NCBI GenBank assembly: GCA_022450585.1
Contig: JAKUPR010000011.1
Span: 1 to 40,604 of the forward strand
DNA from: Anaerolineales bacterium
GTDB lineage: Bacteria > Chloroflexota > Anaerolineae > Anaerolineales > UBA11657
Length of the DNA stretch: 40,604 nucleotides
Direction of reading: 5' to 3'
Shown here: piece by piece, positions 1-8,223 of the stretch
How positions within the stretch are numbered: the stretch's first letter is position 1
Layout: every line of letters begins with the position of its first letter
The notes under the pieces: generated by a model
Seen by the model: the letters and a program-made list of their open reading frames with translations, nothing else
Database searches by the model: none
Told to the model about the DNA's origin: nothing
Translations under genes and position numbers: made by a program

Positions 1-521
1 TTAAGAGGCCACACTAGAATTGCTGCGGTCATCGCCGCCGGCAGCGGTCGCCTCAGCAGTGCTGGCAGACCACCCATGTAATCCTGATGCTGCAGAAACG
101 AAATCACTCCAGCCAGAAGCGACCATTCCAAAACTAGAAACAAGTGCGGCCCTTTCAAAACAGCATTTGAAAAACCACCAACAAGTGCAAGTACCACAGC
201 AGAATTACCACCCCACCACCCAGCGGCCAGTACTATAGGCACAAATGACAATATAGAGATTTGTACAGGCCCAAGTGGACCAATCGGGATCAGTTTATCG
301 TCAACTGGTACGGAAAAAATGGGGGTGACGTTGACCGCCACTAAGAACACTAGCAATAGCCAATGCCCTCGCCGAGCTGCTGTGCTGAGCTCTCGCCATC
401 CACGCCTACGCCGGTATAAGGAAAATGCCACCACCAAGATACCGAAGAACAGAACCATTGTCCCCGGCCACCATGACGGCAAATGCAATTGCCTGTACAA
501 GTTCACAAACGGGATATCCAC
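1..521 (-). CDS. Membrane protein, N-terminal part, cut by the left window edge
   Basis: This open frame is missing from the ORF track because it runs off the left edge. Reading the complement from 587 leftwards there is no stop down to base 3. The peptide has a short hydrophilic start, a membrane segment (MVLFFGILVVAFSLY), a basic loop (YRRRRGW), a second segment (WLLLVLFLVAVNVTPIF), then PIGPLGPVQISILSFVPIVL and further hydrophobic stretches. This arrangement resembles the multi-pass input domains found in front of signalling modules in Chloroflexota, but that is a weak inference because the C-terminal part is outside the window. The start is uncertain: GTG at 519-521 has AAGG about 11 bases upstream, and ATG at 456-458 has GGGGAC close by. 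The gene is divergent from the hydrolase at 962. Confidence 0.6.
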   Translation of the reverse strand, partial: MDIPFVNLYRQLHLPSWWPGTMVLFFGILVVAFSLYRRRRGWRELSTAARRGHWLLLVFLVAVNVTPIFSVPVDDKLIPIGPLGPVQISILSFVPIVLAAGWWGGNSAVVLALVGGFSNAVLKGPHLFLVLEWSLLAGVISFLQHQDYMGGLPALLRRPLPAAMTAAILVWPL

Positions 522-587
522 AACCGTTACGACCTTACTGTTTTCCGGACCTATACCGCAAAGCGTACGTAAATCGCCAACAACACT

Positions 588-961
588 CTAGGATTATAGC
601 ATTCGTGCATCTGGGAGAGCCGCATTCATATGTGATAAACAATGTCTCCACCCCAGACACAAGCATAGATAAATAACTTATCTTGCCTACCACATAACCG
701 TGTGCTAGACTTTCTTAGTAATGTCTACCATCAATGTGCCAGATGAAGTTCAGGTGAATTTTGGAGGAAACCATGCCATGACCTGTACTAGCACAGATAT
801 TCTCGGAAAACCCATTTTATCAACAGTGAAGCCAAGCAACGCATCAAGTTAGGGGGGCAGGAAAATCAGAAGAAGCATTGAAAGCTACTGCCGGAGTATT
901 CCCTGACCATGCTCAGAATCCTGCATAGGCGAAAGACAAAACATGAGCTCATAGAAAATAC
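588..961. other. Intergenic region with a degenerate small reading frame
   Basis: This 374-base gap separates the divergent membrane protein and hydrolase genes. It holds a candidate plus-strand promoter (683-711) and, just after it, a small reading frame starting at ATG 721 (MSTINVPDEVQ...) that stops at 852. Another frame then carries a protein-like tail (EEALKATAGVFPDHAQNPA, stop at 926-928). A good Shine-Dalgarno sequence (GGAGG) lies 10 bases before the in-frame ATG at 778. The two halves look like one small gene broken by a frameshift, but the family is not recognisable. Nothing else is evident. Confidence 0.35.
683..711 (+). promoter_or_regulatory. Candidate sigma-70-type promoter
   Basis: TTGCCT (683-688) and TAGACT (706-711) are separated by exactly 17 bases. 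Each matches consensus at four of six positions. It lies upstream of the small broken frame at 721 and could also serve the hydrolase at 962. Confidence 0.4.
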
Positions 962-1717
962 ATGGCAACCGTCACTATTCTAGGCTGTGCACATTCCATC
1001 CCGGACGACAATCACGATGTCAGCCATTTCGCCGTACACGCAGAGAACAACGGCATACTGGTCGACTCCGGTACCAATCCCACCGTGCGGCTAGCGAAGG
1101 CGGGAATTGCATACGATTCTATAAGTGACTTAATTCTTACTCACTTTCACCCCGATCACATCACTGGCGCCCCACTGATGCTTATGAACATGTGGTTGCT
1201 CGGCCGCGAGAAACCTCTGCACATCCACGCACTCAGGCATTGTTTGCAAAGATTCAATCAATTAATGAATGCATATGATTGGCAGGATTGGCCTGGCTTG
1301 TTCGAAGTAAATTTACATGAGATTGAACCTTACGAACGGGCGCCGGTACTGACAAATGCTGATTTCGCAGTCGTCGCATCACCAGGTGACCACATGATAC
1401 CAGTCATCGGGTTACAAATCACAGACAAATCCAGTGGTCGCATACTTGCGTATTCCTCTGATACAGCTCCGTGCGATTCCATATTACGACTCGCTGCAGG
1501 CGCAGATATACTGCTCCATGAAGCTACTAATACAGGAATCGGACACAGCAGCGCAGCGCAGGCTGGAGAATTAGCATCTCGAGCACTCGTAGGAACTCTA
1601 TATCTCATCCACTACCGAGCAGGAAACACAGAAGAATCGAACCTTCTATCTGAGGCCCAAAGTCAATTCAATGGACCGGTCAAACTGGCGCGTGATTTTA
1701 TGACAATCGAGCTGTAA
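962..1717 (+). CDS. Metallo-beta-lactamase-fold hydrolase (RNase Z/ElaC-like branch)
   Basis: A 251-residue single-domain cytoplasmic protein. The strand ILVDSGTNP precedes the metal-binding motif HFHPDH (about residues 61-66), the classic HxHxDH of the fold. Further ligands are expected at SPGDHM (about 140), YSSDTAP (about 160, second Asp) and LIHYR near the C-terminus. DILLHEATN resembles the HEAT motif typical of the RNase Z/arylsulfatase-like branch. The long flexible arm of true RNase Z is not evident, so tRNA 3'-processing should not be assumed; a phosphodiesterase or another small-molecule hydrolase is equally possible. No clear Shine-Dalgarno sequence precedes the ATG. The family call is firm, the substrate unknown. 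Confidence 0.8.
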   Translation: MATVTILGCAHSIPDDNHDVSHFAVHAENNGILVDSGTNPTVRLAKAGIAYDSISDLILTHFHPDHITGAPLMLMNMWLLGREKPLHIHALRHCLQRFNQLMNAYDWQDWPGLFEVNLHEIEPYERAPVLTNADFAVVASPGDHMIPVIGLQITDKSSGRILAYSSDTAPCDSILRLAAGADILLHEATNTGIGHSSAAQAGELASRALVGTLYLIHYRAGNTEESNLLSEAQSQFNGPVKLARDFMTIEL

Positions 1718-1745
1718 TAATTTGAGATGCACGGGGCGGACTATG

Positions 1746-2708
1746 TCAGGATTCAGATTCCATCGTCAAAAGCACCTTCAAACTGGCATGCTGCTTCGCC
1801 GTCTCAAAGGCATCTAATCCGTCATTCATGCTATAACTAGCATGAATGAGAGAATCAACCTCTACCTGCCTTTCAGACAACATATGCATTGCACGTTCAA
1901 ATGGACCGCATCGAGAACCCAGAATATTGATTTCATCCACCACCAAGGCGGATGCATCAACGCTTAGGAGGCCCGAGTAGGTACTCTTTAGCACCAATGT
2001 GCCCCGAGGACGTAAAGCTCTTCGGGCAATCGCAAACCCCTCCGCATTTCCAGTACAATCCACCGCAATGTCAAATGGACCATCAGGTGTATCGGGCGCC
2101 AAAACCGTCTCAATTCCCATCCTATCAAGAAGGCTAAGTTTCGCAGTGTTGCGATCAAACACACACAAATCGCAACCAGTCATTGCCAACGTCTGTGCTA
2201 CTAGTTGCCCCAATTTACCTGCCCCTACAAGTAAGACCCGATGGAATGACTCAATGGACAATTGCTCTTGAATCTGTAGGGCTGCAGCTAATGGCTCCAC
2301 GAAAGTGCCTGCGTCAGTCGAAATCTCAGCTGGCAGCACATGCAGATTGACAGAGGGAAGCTTCAAATATTCCGCAAAGGCACCATCACGGTTCATTATC
2401 CCCAGAACCGTACGATTGGAGCAGTGTGTTTTCCTTTCCTGTCGACAGTGGGAACACTCATTACATGCGACATTTATCTCACCTACCACCCGCTCACCTA
2501 ACAACTCATCCGAGCCCTTTTCCACAATGCCCACAAACTCATGGCCAAGTACACCAGCGAAGGGATAATATCCACGAGTCAACTCCAAGTCGGTATTGCA
2601 AATTCCGGCACGAATTACGCGTACTAACGACTCTTCAGGTGAAGGATCCGGAACCGGAAGGTCATCTCGTACACTCAACTCCTCGTTCTGCAGCCAGATT
2701 GCCAGCAT
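1746..2708 (-). CDS. Zinc-type medium-chain dehydrogenase/reductase (alcohol dehydrogenase-like)
   Basis: A 320-residue protein of the MDR superfamily. The N-terminal GroES-like half carries AGICNTDLELTRGYYPF with a probable catalytic-zinc cysteine (AGIC) and LGHEFVG with the His-Glu pair. The structural-zinc loop CNECSHCRQERKTHC shows all four cysteines (C-x2-C-x2-C-x7-C). The Rossmann half starts at VLLVGAGKLGQL and has an acidic residue after the next strand (CVFDRNTAK), where NAD(P) ribose binds. At about 320 residues it is shorter than classical alcohol dehydrogenases (about 340-375) and fits the short MDR-like subgroup. It lies 28 bases after the mutL stop on the same strand, so co-transcription with mutL is likely. 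The substrate cannot be told from sequence. Confidence 0.85.
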   Translation of the reverse strand: MLAIWLQNEELSVRDDLPVPDPSPEESLVRVIRAGICNTDLELTRGYYPFAGVLGHEFVGIVEKGSDELLGERVVGEINVACNECSHCRQERKTHCSNRTVLGIMNRDGAFAEYLKLPSVNLHVLPAEISTDAGTFVEPLAAALQIQEQLSIESFHRVLLVGAGKLGQLVAQTLAMTGCDLCVFDRNTAKLSLLDRMGIETVLAPDTPDGPFDIAVDCTGNAEGFAIARRALRPRGTLVLKSTYSGLLSVDASALVVDEINILGSRCGPFERAMHMLSERQVEVDSLIHASYSMNDGLDAFETAKQHASLKVLLTMESES

Positions 2709-2736
2709 AAAGTTATGCCTATGTAGTAACTAAGCC

Positions 2737-4467
2737 TTAACCCCTCCGCCCAAATTTCTTCTCGAGATGCTCAACACTTATACGAATCATCGTTGGCCGA
2801 CCATGTGGACAAGTAACCGGCGACTGACATTTCTCCAACTGTCGTAACAACACTTCCTGCTCTTTCTGAGAAAGTACTCGACCTGCACGCACAGCAGCAC
2901 GCTTACATACTCGCAAGATAATACGGTCCTCCTCACCCGGCGGCAATTCGTACCCATGAGAATTTTCATGTTCCAATACTCCAAGGAGTGCCTGTTCAGG
3001 CGTCAGAGCACCAATTACGGCCGGAAGCGCACGCACAACAAAACTGTCACCACCGAAGGGTTCAACCCTAAATCCCAAAGCATATAACGCATCTAAGTGC
3101 CGACGCAAATCCTCAGCGGCCTCGTAATCCAGAGTCACTGTCACTGCCTCCATCAAAGTCTGTGATTCAACCCTCGCACTTTGTGCAGCAGCCATATAAG
3201 ACTCATAAAGTACACGCTCGTGAGCTGCGTGCTGGTCAATTAAATAGAGCCCATCTGGGCCTTCAGCTACGATGTAAGCTGCTCCTACTTGACCAATAAC
3301 GCGCAATAGTGGCAATCCCGTCACAGGAAGTTCAGTCTGAGTTTCCGACTCGACGTTATCCTCAGTCACCAGATCGTCAGACTCCACACTATTTCCAAAA
3401 AAGAAAGGTGCGGGCCAATCGACCGACTCAACAACTTCCGAGTGGGGCCAACCCGATGTCATTGGGTGATTCAGAGCCCTTTGGTTGAGCAACGTCCGAC
3501 GCACTTCACGCTCTATAGAATTAAATACATGGTTAGGCTCCCTAAATCTCACCTCTGTTTTGGCAGGATGCACATTCACATCCACGTCCACGGGAGATAG
3601 CGTGATACAAATAACAGCGATTGGGTAACGTCCCTTCATTAACAAAGTATGGTAGGCACGCGTAATCGCTAGGGTAAGACGTGAGTCTTGCACATAGCGT
3701 CCATTAACAAATAGTGTGATTTCACGTCGGTTCGACCGACTCAGTGACGGCATGCTGACGTAACCATTTACGGCGACACCATGCCTCCCTCTACCAGAAA
3801 CCTCAAGTAATTGTTCAACTGTCTCCGCACCATATACAGCCACAAGTACATCACTCAGAGATCCAGTACCAAGAGATTGGAATTTCTGACGTTTGTCAAA
3901 ATGCAATCTAAACCTCACTCCCGGGAAAGCAAGTGCATAACGCGAGAACACGCGTCCTATGCGCGCTTTTTCAGCAGCATCAGATTTAAGGAACTTCAAC
4001 CGCGCTGGGAGATTAAAAAAAAGATTCTCTACTGAAACAATGGTTCCGCATGGCGTACTGACAATCGCACGGTCTGTAATTTCTCCCGCAGCTGCTCGCA
4101 GACGCGTGCCGATCTCTTCACCCGACGAGCGTGTCACTAAATCCATGTGGCTGACTGCAGAGATGGATGAGAGCGCTTCACCCCGAAAACCTAGTGTCTT
4201 GATACTGTCCAAATCACGCGCTGAACACAATTTGGAGGTGGCATGCCGCATAAAAACCAGTTCAGCTTCATCAGAGTGAATGCCTATCCCATCATCAGAC
4301 ACACGTATTAGTTGAAGTCCCCCTCCGTTCACTGTGACATTTATACTGCTAGCACCTGCATCGAGCGCATTTTCAAGTAACTCCTTCACAACCGAAGCAG
4401 GTCGCTCTACCACTTCACCTGCGGCAATTTTTGACACAACGGATTGGTGTAAGATTGCGATTGGCAC
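2737..4467 (-). CDS. mutL: DNA mismatch repair protein MutL, endonuclease type
   Basis: MutL couples mismatch recognition by MutS to strand incision. The N-terminal GHKL ATPase is complete (numbering from the GTG at 4473): ELLENALDAG (31-40), DDGIGI (60-65), GFRGEALSS (95-103), then the transducer domain with KTEVRF (305-310). After a variable acidic linker (about 345-385) the C-terminal domain shows the metal-binding nuclease motifs DQHAAHERVLYE (413-424), CKRAAVRAG (523-531) and CPHGRP (555-560). It is therefore a nicking MutL of the kind found in organisms without MutH. The ORF track starts at GTG 4473; I prefer GTG at 4465-4467. It gives the family-like start MPIAILHQ and lies exactly where transcription should begin after the -10 box TACAAT, so the mRNA would be leaderless. 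MutS is not in the window. Confidence 0.93.
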   Translation of the reverse strand: MPIAILHQSVVSKIAAGEVVERPASVVKELLENALDAGASSINVTVNGGGLQLIRVSDDGIGIHSDEAELVFMRHATSKLCSARDLDSIKTLGFRGEALSSISAVSHMDLVTRSSGEEIGTRLRAAAGEITDRAIVSTPCGTIVSVENLFFNLPARLKFLKSDAAEKARIGRVFSRYALAFPGVRFRLHFDKRQKFQSLGTGSLSDVLVAVYGAETVEQLLEVSGRGRHGVAVNGYVSMPSLSRSNRREITLFVNGRYVQDSRLTLAITRAYHTLLMKGRYPIAVICITLSPVDVDVNVHPAKTEVRFREPNHVFNSIEREVRRTLLNQRALNHPMTSGWPHSEVVESVDWPAPFFFGNSVESDDLVTEDNVESETQTELPVTGLPLLRVIGQVGAAYIVAEGPDGLYLIDQHAAHERVLYESYMAAAQSARVESQTLMEAVTVTLDYEAAEDLRRHLDALYALGFRVEPFGGDSFVVRALPAVIGALTPEQALLGVLEHENSHGYELPPGEEDRIILRVCKRAAVRAGRVLSQKEQEVLLRQLEKCQSPVTCPHGRPTMIRISVEHLEKKFGRRG

Positions 4468-4473
4468 CGCCAC

Positions 4474-4479
4474 ATTGTA
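4474..4479 (-). promoter_or_regulatory. Extended -10 box of mutL (leaderless start)
   Basis: On the minus strand TGATACAAT is an extended -10 element (TGn plus TACAAT). Six bases separate it from the GTG at 4467, so the first transcribed base would be the start codon itself. Confidence 0.5.
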
Positions 4480-4535
4480 TCATTTTCACGACTAGATAAT
4501 ACGCCTTTAGCACAGGCGACACATATCTGACGCGG

Positions 4536-4541
4536 TATAAT
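4536..4541 (+). promoter_or_regulatory. -10 box of the small membrane protein gene
   Basis: A perfect TATAAT ends 14 bases before ATG 4556. The predicted leader is only about 7-8 bases and has no Shine-Dalgarno sequence. No convincing -35 box was found. Confidence 0.5.
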
Positions 4542-4555
4542 CCCAGCACACAAAC

Positions 4556-4855
4556 ATGGAATTGATACTCGAACTGCGCTGGGACACCGTCGCACTACTC
4601 ACTCTGGCCATAGTAGCTATTCTGATACTCTATCTACGCATCGAAAAGAAGGCTAGAGGACTATCATTATTTTTTCTGGTAATACCAGCAGGATACATAA
4701 TGTATAAGGTGGCGGAATGGCAACAAAGGTTACCAGAGCTCTTTTTTGGATTTCTGAGCGGCGGAATTCTCTATTTGATCTGGCACCAATTTTACGGTCA
4801 GCGTATCCCACTGCCTTCCAGTGACAACATAAAGGTCTGGGGGCAAGAGGATTGA
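4556..4855 (+). CDS. Small multi-pass membrane protein of unknown function
   Basis: A 99-residue protein I do not recognise. It has three hydrophobic stretches: about residues 9-26 (TVALLTLAIVAILILYL), 34-50 (LSLFFLVIPAGYIMYKV) and 60-78 (LFFGFLSGGILYLIWHQF). The first loop is short and basic (RIEKKARG) and the C-terminal tail is polar (SSDNIKVWGQED). It is transcribed divergently from mutL, from a nearly leaderless promoter. The next gene starts 30 bases downstream on the same strand, so it may be the first gene of the run 4556-9470. The unbroken frame, the promoter position and the membrane topology support a real gene; its function is unknown. Confidence 0.65.
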   Translation: MELILELRWDTVALLTLAIVAILILYLRIEKKARGLSLFFLVIPAGYIMYKVAEWQQRLPELFFGFLSGGILYLIWHQFYGQRIPLPSSDNIKVWGQED

Positions 4856-4885
4856 CGAGTATATGCTTACAACATCTACATCCTA

Positions 4886-7438
4886 GTGAAAACAAACAAA
4901 GGCCTCATAGCCAGACTGATGCCCGTTGCTCTGACCATGATTGCATGCGCCAGTACTACGCCTGCAACTTTTACAGCACCGCAGCATACGTTAGCATCAG
5001 ATAGCGATATGTCGCTTATCATAGAGCCAACTATTAACTTGCCTGCATCCGCGCGGACACCATCCCTGACACTCACAGAACGTCACCCGAGAGAACTGGG
5101 AGACAAAGAACCGGTCAAAGTGACCGGAAGCGTAGAAATAACTTTCCCGCTATTTGACAATTATCTAGTAGAACCATACGTAATGCTAGAAGATGAAAGT
5201 GGATTCGTGGAACGAGATTTCGATTTCACAATGCCTAGAGAAAATCAGGTGATTGGACCGCTAACGCGCAGCGACGAAAATACGTGGAAATATGTACTAC
5301 ATCTCCCAGTCATTCCTCCAGGTCGTCTAGTTGATGTGGACAATAACGGGAAGATAGACAGAGGCGTTCGTGTTTTAGCCATAGCTGTGCAAGCCAACGT
5401 TGTCGGAGACCCTTTTCTGGGAGAGAATGAATTCCGCGGTTGGTCCAGTGTATGGACTTCGGCACGCATAGACCCCGAAAACCATGATGAAATCTCGGGA
5501 GGGTTTCTCATAGTATGGGCCCCAGATGCAGAGCAAGCTTTTCCAATCGATTTCGGATCAGACGGGTTGCTGTTCACCTCTGACGATTCCACTTCTACAC
5601 TGAAACCAGGGTATACAATTGTCGATCTCAACAATACACCCTTTACCTTTAGCAAAGAAATTGCTCCCGAAATAGAACTGTATGAAGGTGATGTATCCGT
5701 TACCAACTATACTGAGATGGGTTACAGTGAGGCTTTTGAATCTCTCTGGAGCAAGGCATCGGTAGAATACCCCTTTACCCAATTGAAAAGCATCAATTGG
5801 CAGGATTTATATGAGCGATTCTCACCGAGGGTAGCCGCAGCACAATCCGCGGCCAACCACCAAGAATGCTTTTTGACCATGAGAGACTTTGCCATGAGTA
5901 TACCCGATGGACATGGAGGCCTAATTGGTGACGACGGCGGTTTTTTCCAGAGAAATACTGGGGGCGGAGCAGGACTAATTATGACCGAGCTCAGCGACGG
6001 ACGTGTGCTCGTTAGCTACCTTACTTCTGGCGGCGCCGCAGAAGAAGCTGGTATACAACTTCGGGACGAAATCATAGCAGTGAACGGAAAACCGGTCAAA
6101 GAAGCAGTGGCAGCAGTCACCCCGTGGAATGGGCCTTTTTCCGCACCACATGTACAAAGACTGGACCAGTATCGGTATTTGACGCGTGGAAAGGTGGGGA
6201 CAAACATAGATGTAAGCTGGAGACATACTAGTGGTAAAGAGAAGCAGGCCACATTGATATTACCTCCCGAGCAAGCCAGTCTGGCTGCCAGCTCTCTCTA
6301 CGCCGATATTGACCGCAACGCTCCGCCAGTGGAGTATGAGATCATAGAAGACTATGGATTGGGATACGTACGCATTTGGTCCCTATCGGACGACCTGAAC
6401 CTTACCATTCGTCTTTTCAAGCGCGCTGTAGAACTATTCTCCGAACGCAAATTGCCTGGGATGATACTAGACATGCGTCATAATCTAGGCGGTTCACCTA
6501 TGGGTACTGGACTGGCCGCATATTTCACCTCAGAGGAATTAGAGGTAATGCGTGGGTATTATTATAGCGAACGACTGGAACAATTCGACACGCACGGACC
6601 ACCAGACACTATTGAACCAGATGCCAAACTGCAGTTTAAAGGACGGATAGCAGTTCTTATCAGTCCAGCTTGCGCCAGCGCCTGTGAAAATGTAGCATGG
6701 GTTTTCAGCCAGCTGCCACAGGTGACAGTGCTAGGACATTATCCTAGCAACGGCATTATGGGTGAGGTCGGTCGTGGGCAATACAAGCTTCCGGGAGAAA
6801 TCTCCTTTCAAATTCCCACTGGAATGGACCTTGACATGCATGGCAACATTATCGTGGAAGGTCTTGGAGTGCAGCCTGATGTACTTGTGCCGGTAACCGA
6901 AAAGACACTGTTCAGCGAGAAAGACGATCTCCTTAACCATGCAATCGAGATGCTGCTGCAACCCACAGTATCTGGAGTGCAACCATCTGGACCAGCAACT
7001 ATGATGGACCCTGCCGATACCCACGCGTCCCTACAGCAGACACCGATCCTTGAGCAGCTGGCTTTCGAAGAATATAACAATGTTGGGCGCACCGGCGAGC
7101 AATATACTTATACAGTGCACCTAAGTGGTTCCGAGAAGGTTATCTGGATGCACAAATGGTGTGCTGCCACTAAGGCATTGGCAGTAAGCAATCTACGGGA
7201 CATGACAATCAACTTCAGCATGAACGATCAGCCAATTCCGAGAAAAAAGTTTTTGGCACTAGAGGGTGAATACAACGGTCAGTACTGTTATTATCATCTG
7301 ACAGGACTCGTAGATTGGCCAATGGGCGAGCACCAGCTGGACATCGAAGTGACTTTCAGGCAGGAAATCGACAACGGATTCCGAGACTACAAAGCAGGAA
7401 CGCACAGGTTCGAGTACCGAGTTTACGTGGACGAATGA
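4886..7438 (+). CDS. Large S41-like (tail-specific/tricorn type) lipoprotein with PDZ domain
   Basis: An 850-residue exported protein. Residues 1-21 form a lipoprotein signal peptide (LTMIAC, lipid-anchor Cys21). A beta-rich N-terminal region of about 260 residues follows; it includes EF-hand-like DVDNNGKIDRG (150-160) and DFGSDGLLFTSDD. The S41 module begins near residue 270 with DGHGGL (341-346), then a PDZ domain (about 360-460; TSGGAAEEAGIQLRDEIIAVNG) and the protease core with GMILDMRHNLGG (525-536) and SPACASACE (593-601), which places the nucleophile at Ser598. The lysine expected about 25 residues later (GKG in CtpA) is absent; the segment reads GHYPSNGIMG, so a Ser-Lys dyad is not formed. 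A C-terminal beta domain (about 720-850) is unidentified. The GTG start has no clear ribosome site. The stop overlaps the next gene's ATG (ATGA). Confidence 0.75.
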   Translation: MKTNKGLIARLMPVALTMIACASTTPATFTAPQHTLASDSDMSLIIEPTINLPASARTPSLTLTERHPRELGDKEPVKVTGSVEITFPLFDNYLVEPYVMLEDESGFVERDFDFTMPRENQVIGPLTRSDENTWKYVLHLPVIPPGRLVDVDNNGKIDRGVRVLAIAVQANVVGDPFLGENEFRGWSSVWTSARIDPENHDEISGGFLIVWAPDAEQAFPIDFGSDGLLFTSDDSTSTLKPGYTIVDLNNTPFTFSKEIAPEIELYEGDVSVTNYTEMGYSEAFESLWSKASVEYPFTQLKSINWQDLYERFSPRVAAAQSAANHQECFLTMRDFAMSIPDGHGGLIGDDGGFFQRNTGGGAGLIMTELSDGRVLVSYLTSGGAAEEAGIQLRDEIIAVNGKPVKEAVAAVTPWNGPFSAPHVQRLDQYRYLTRGKVGTNIDVSWRHTSGKEKQATLILPPEQASLAASSLYADIDRNAPPVEYEIIEDYGLGYVRIWSLSDDLNLTIRLFKRAVELFSERKLPGMILDMRHNLGGSPMGTGLAAYFTSEELEVMRGYYYSERLEQFDTHGPPDTIEPDAKLQFKGRIAVLISPACASACENVAWVFSQLPQVTVLGHYPSNGIMGEVGRGQYKLPGEISFQIPTGMDLDMHGNIIVEGLGVQPDVLVPVTEKTLFSEKDDLLNHAIEMLLQPTVSGVQPSGPATMMDPADTHASLQQTPILEQLAFEEYNNVGRTGEQYTYTVHLSGSEKVIWMHKWCAATKALAVSNLRDMTINFSMNDQPIPRKKFLALEGEYNGQYCYYHLTGLVDWPMGEHQLDIEVTFRQEIDNGFRDYKAGTHRFEYRVYVDE

Positions 7439-8223
7439 TTGACAAAAGAGTTACGCTTTCAGATGCAGCATCCCTAGTATCTGTCGGTAACACACTGGCG
7501 CTCGGCGGAATGACACTATATCGCAGGCCGCTGACCTTTACACGCACCCTGCTACGTGAGAATTTCGCTGCTCGTGACCTAACATTACTATGCTTTACCG
7601 CTGGAATCGAATCAGACATGCTCGTGGGCGATCACCGTGTACGTAGTGTACGATCATGTTATTTTGGTCTCGAGGTTTTTGGCCTAGCACCTATGTTTAC
7701 TCAAGCCGCCAGTGATGGCACCATCGAAATCATAGAAGAGACTGAAGCAAGCATCGCCTTCGGCATCCGCGCTGCACTTGCAAATGTCGGCTTCATGCCG
7801 AGTCGCGCCTGGATAGGAACTGATTTACCTCTTCTGCGCCCGGATGTGCAAACAATCAAGGATCCGTACAGCGACGACAAGTTTATCGCCTTCCCAGCAA
7901 TTAACTGTGACGTAGCTGTGATACATGCGCTCCAAGCCGACCGCACTGGCAATGCACTCATAGGTAATAACCCGGGCATTGATCCAGAGTTAGCCCTACT
8001 TGCAGACACCACCATAATCACCACAGAGGAGTTAGTTGATAAGCTCGACAACGCAGATATTCCTGGCCCAGTTGTACAAGCAGTAACACTCGCTCCAAAG
8101 GGAGCCTTACCTACATCATGTCACCCTCTCTATCCTCTAGATGGGAATGCCATTCTTGAGTACACTAAACGCTGCAAATCAGGGAAGTTCGAGGAATACC
8201 TTCAAGAGGTCTTGGCTCCATGA
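7435..8223 (+). CDS. CoA-transferase family protein, A (alpha) subunit type, without a partner
   Basis: The ORF track begins at 7315 inside the preceding gene. The real start is ATG 7435, which overlaps the upstream stop (ATGA) and gives 262 residues beginning MIDKRVTLSDAASLV. The protein has the features of family I CoA-transferase A subunits such as the glutaconate CoA-transferase alpha chain: the N-terminal GNTLALGGMTLYRRP loop that binds CoA, the central FIAFPAINCDVAVIHA strand and HALQADRTGNALI. In this family the catalytic glutamate lies in the B subunit, and no B subunit is encoded in the window. The gene sits between two S41 proteins and its stop overlaps the next start (ATGA), so all three are probably translated together. 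Whether it finds a distant partner or has another CoA-binding role is unknown. Confidence 0.75.
   Translation: MIDKRVTLSDAASLVSVGNTLALGGMTLYRRPLTFTRTLLRENFAARDLTLLCFTAGIESDMLVGDHRVRSVRSCYFGLEVFGLAPMFTQAASDGTIEIIEETEASIAFGIRAALANVGFMPSRAWIGTDLPLLRPDVQTIKDPYSDDKFIAFPAINCDVAVIHALQADRTGNALIGNNPGIDPELALLADTTIITTEELVDKLDNADIPGPVVQAVTLAPKGALPTSCHPLYPLDGNAILEYTKRCKSGKFEEYLQEVLAP

Noticed and set aside
7315-7434. ORF-track extension of the CoA-transferase subunit
   Set aside because: It is an out-of-frame shadow of the preceding S41 gene; the ATGA overlap at 7435 gives the family-typical start.
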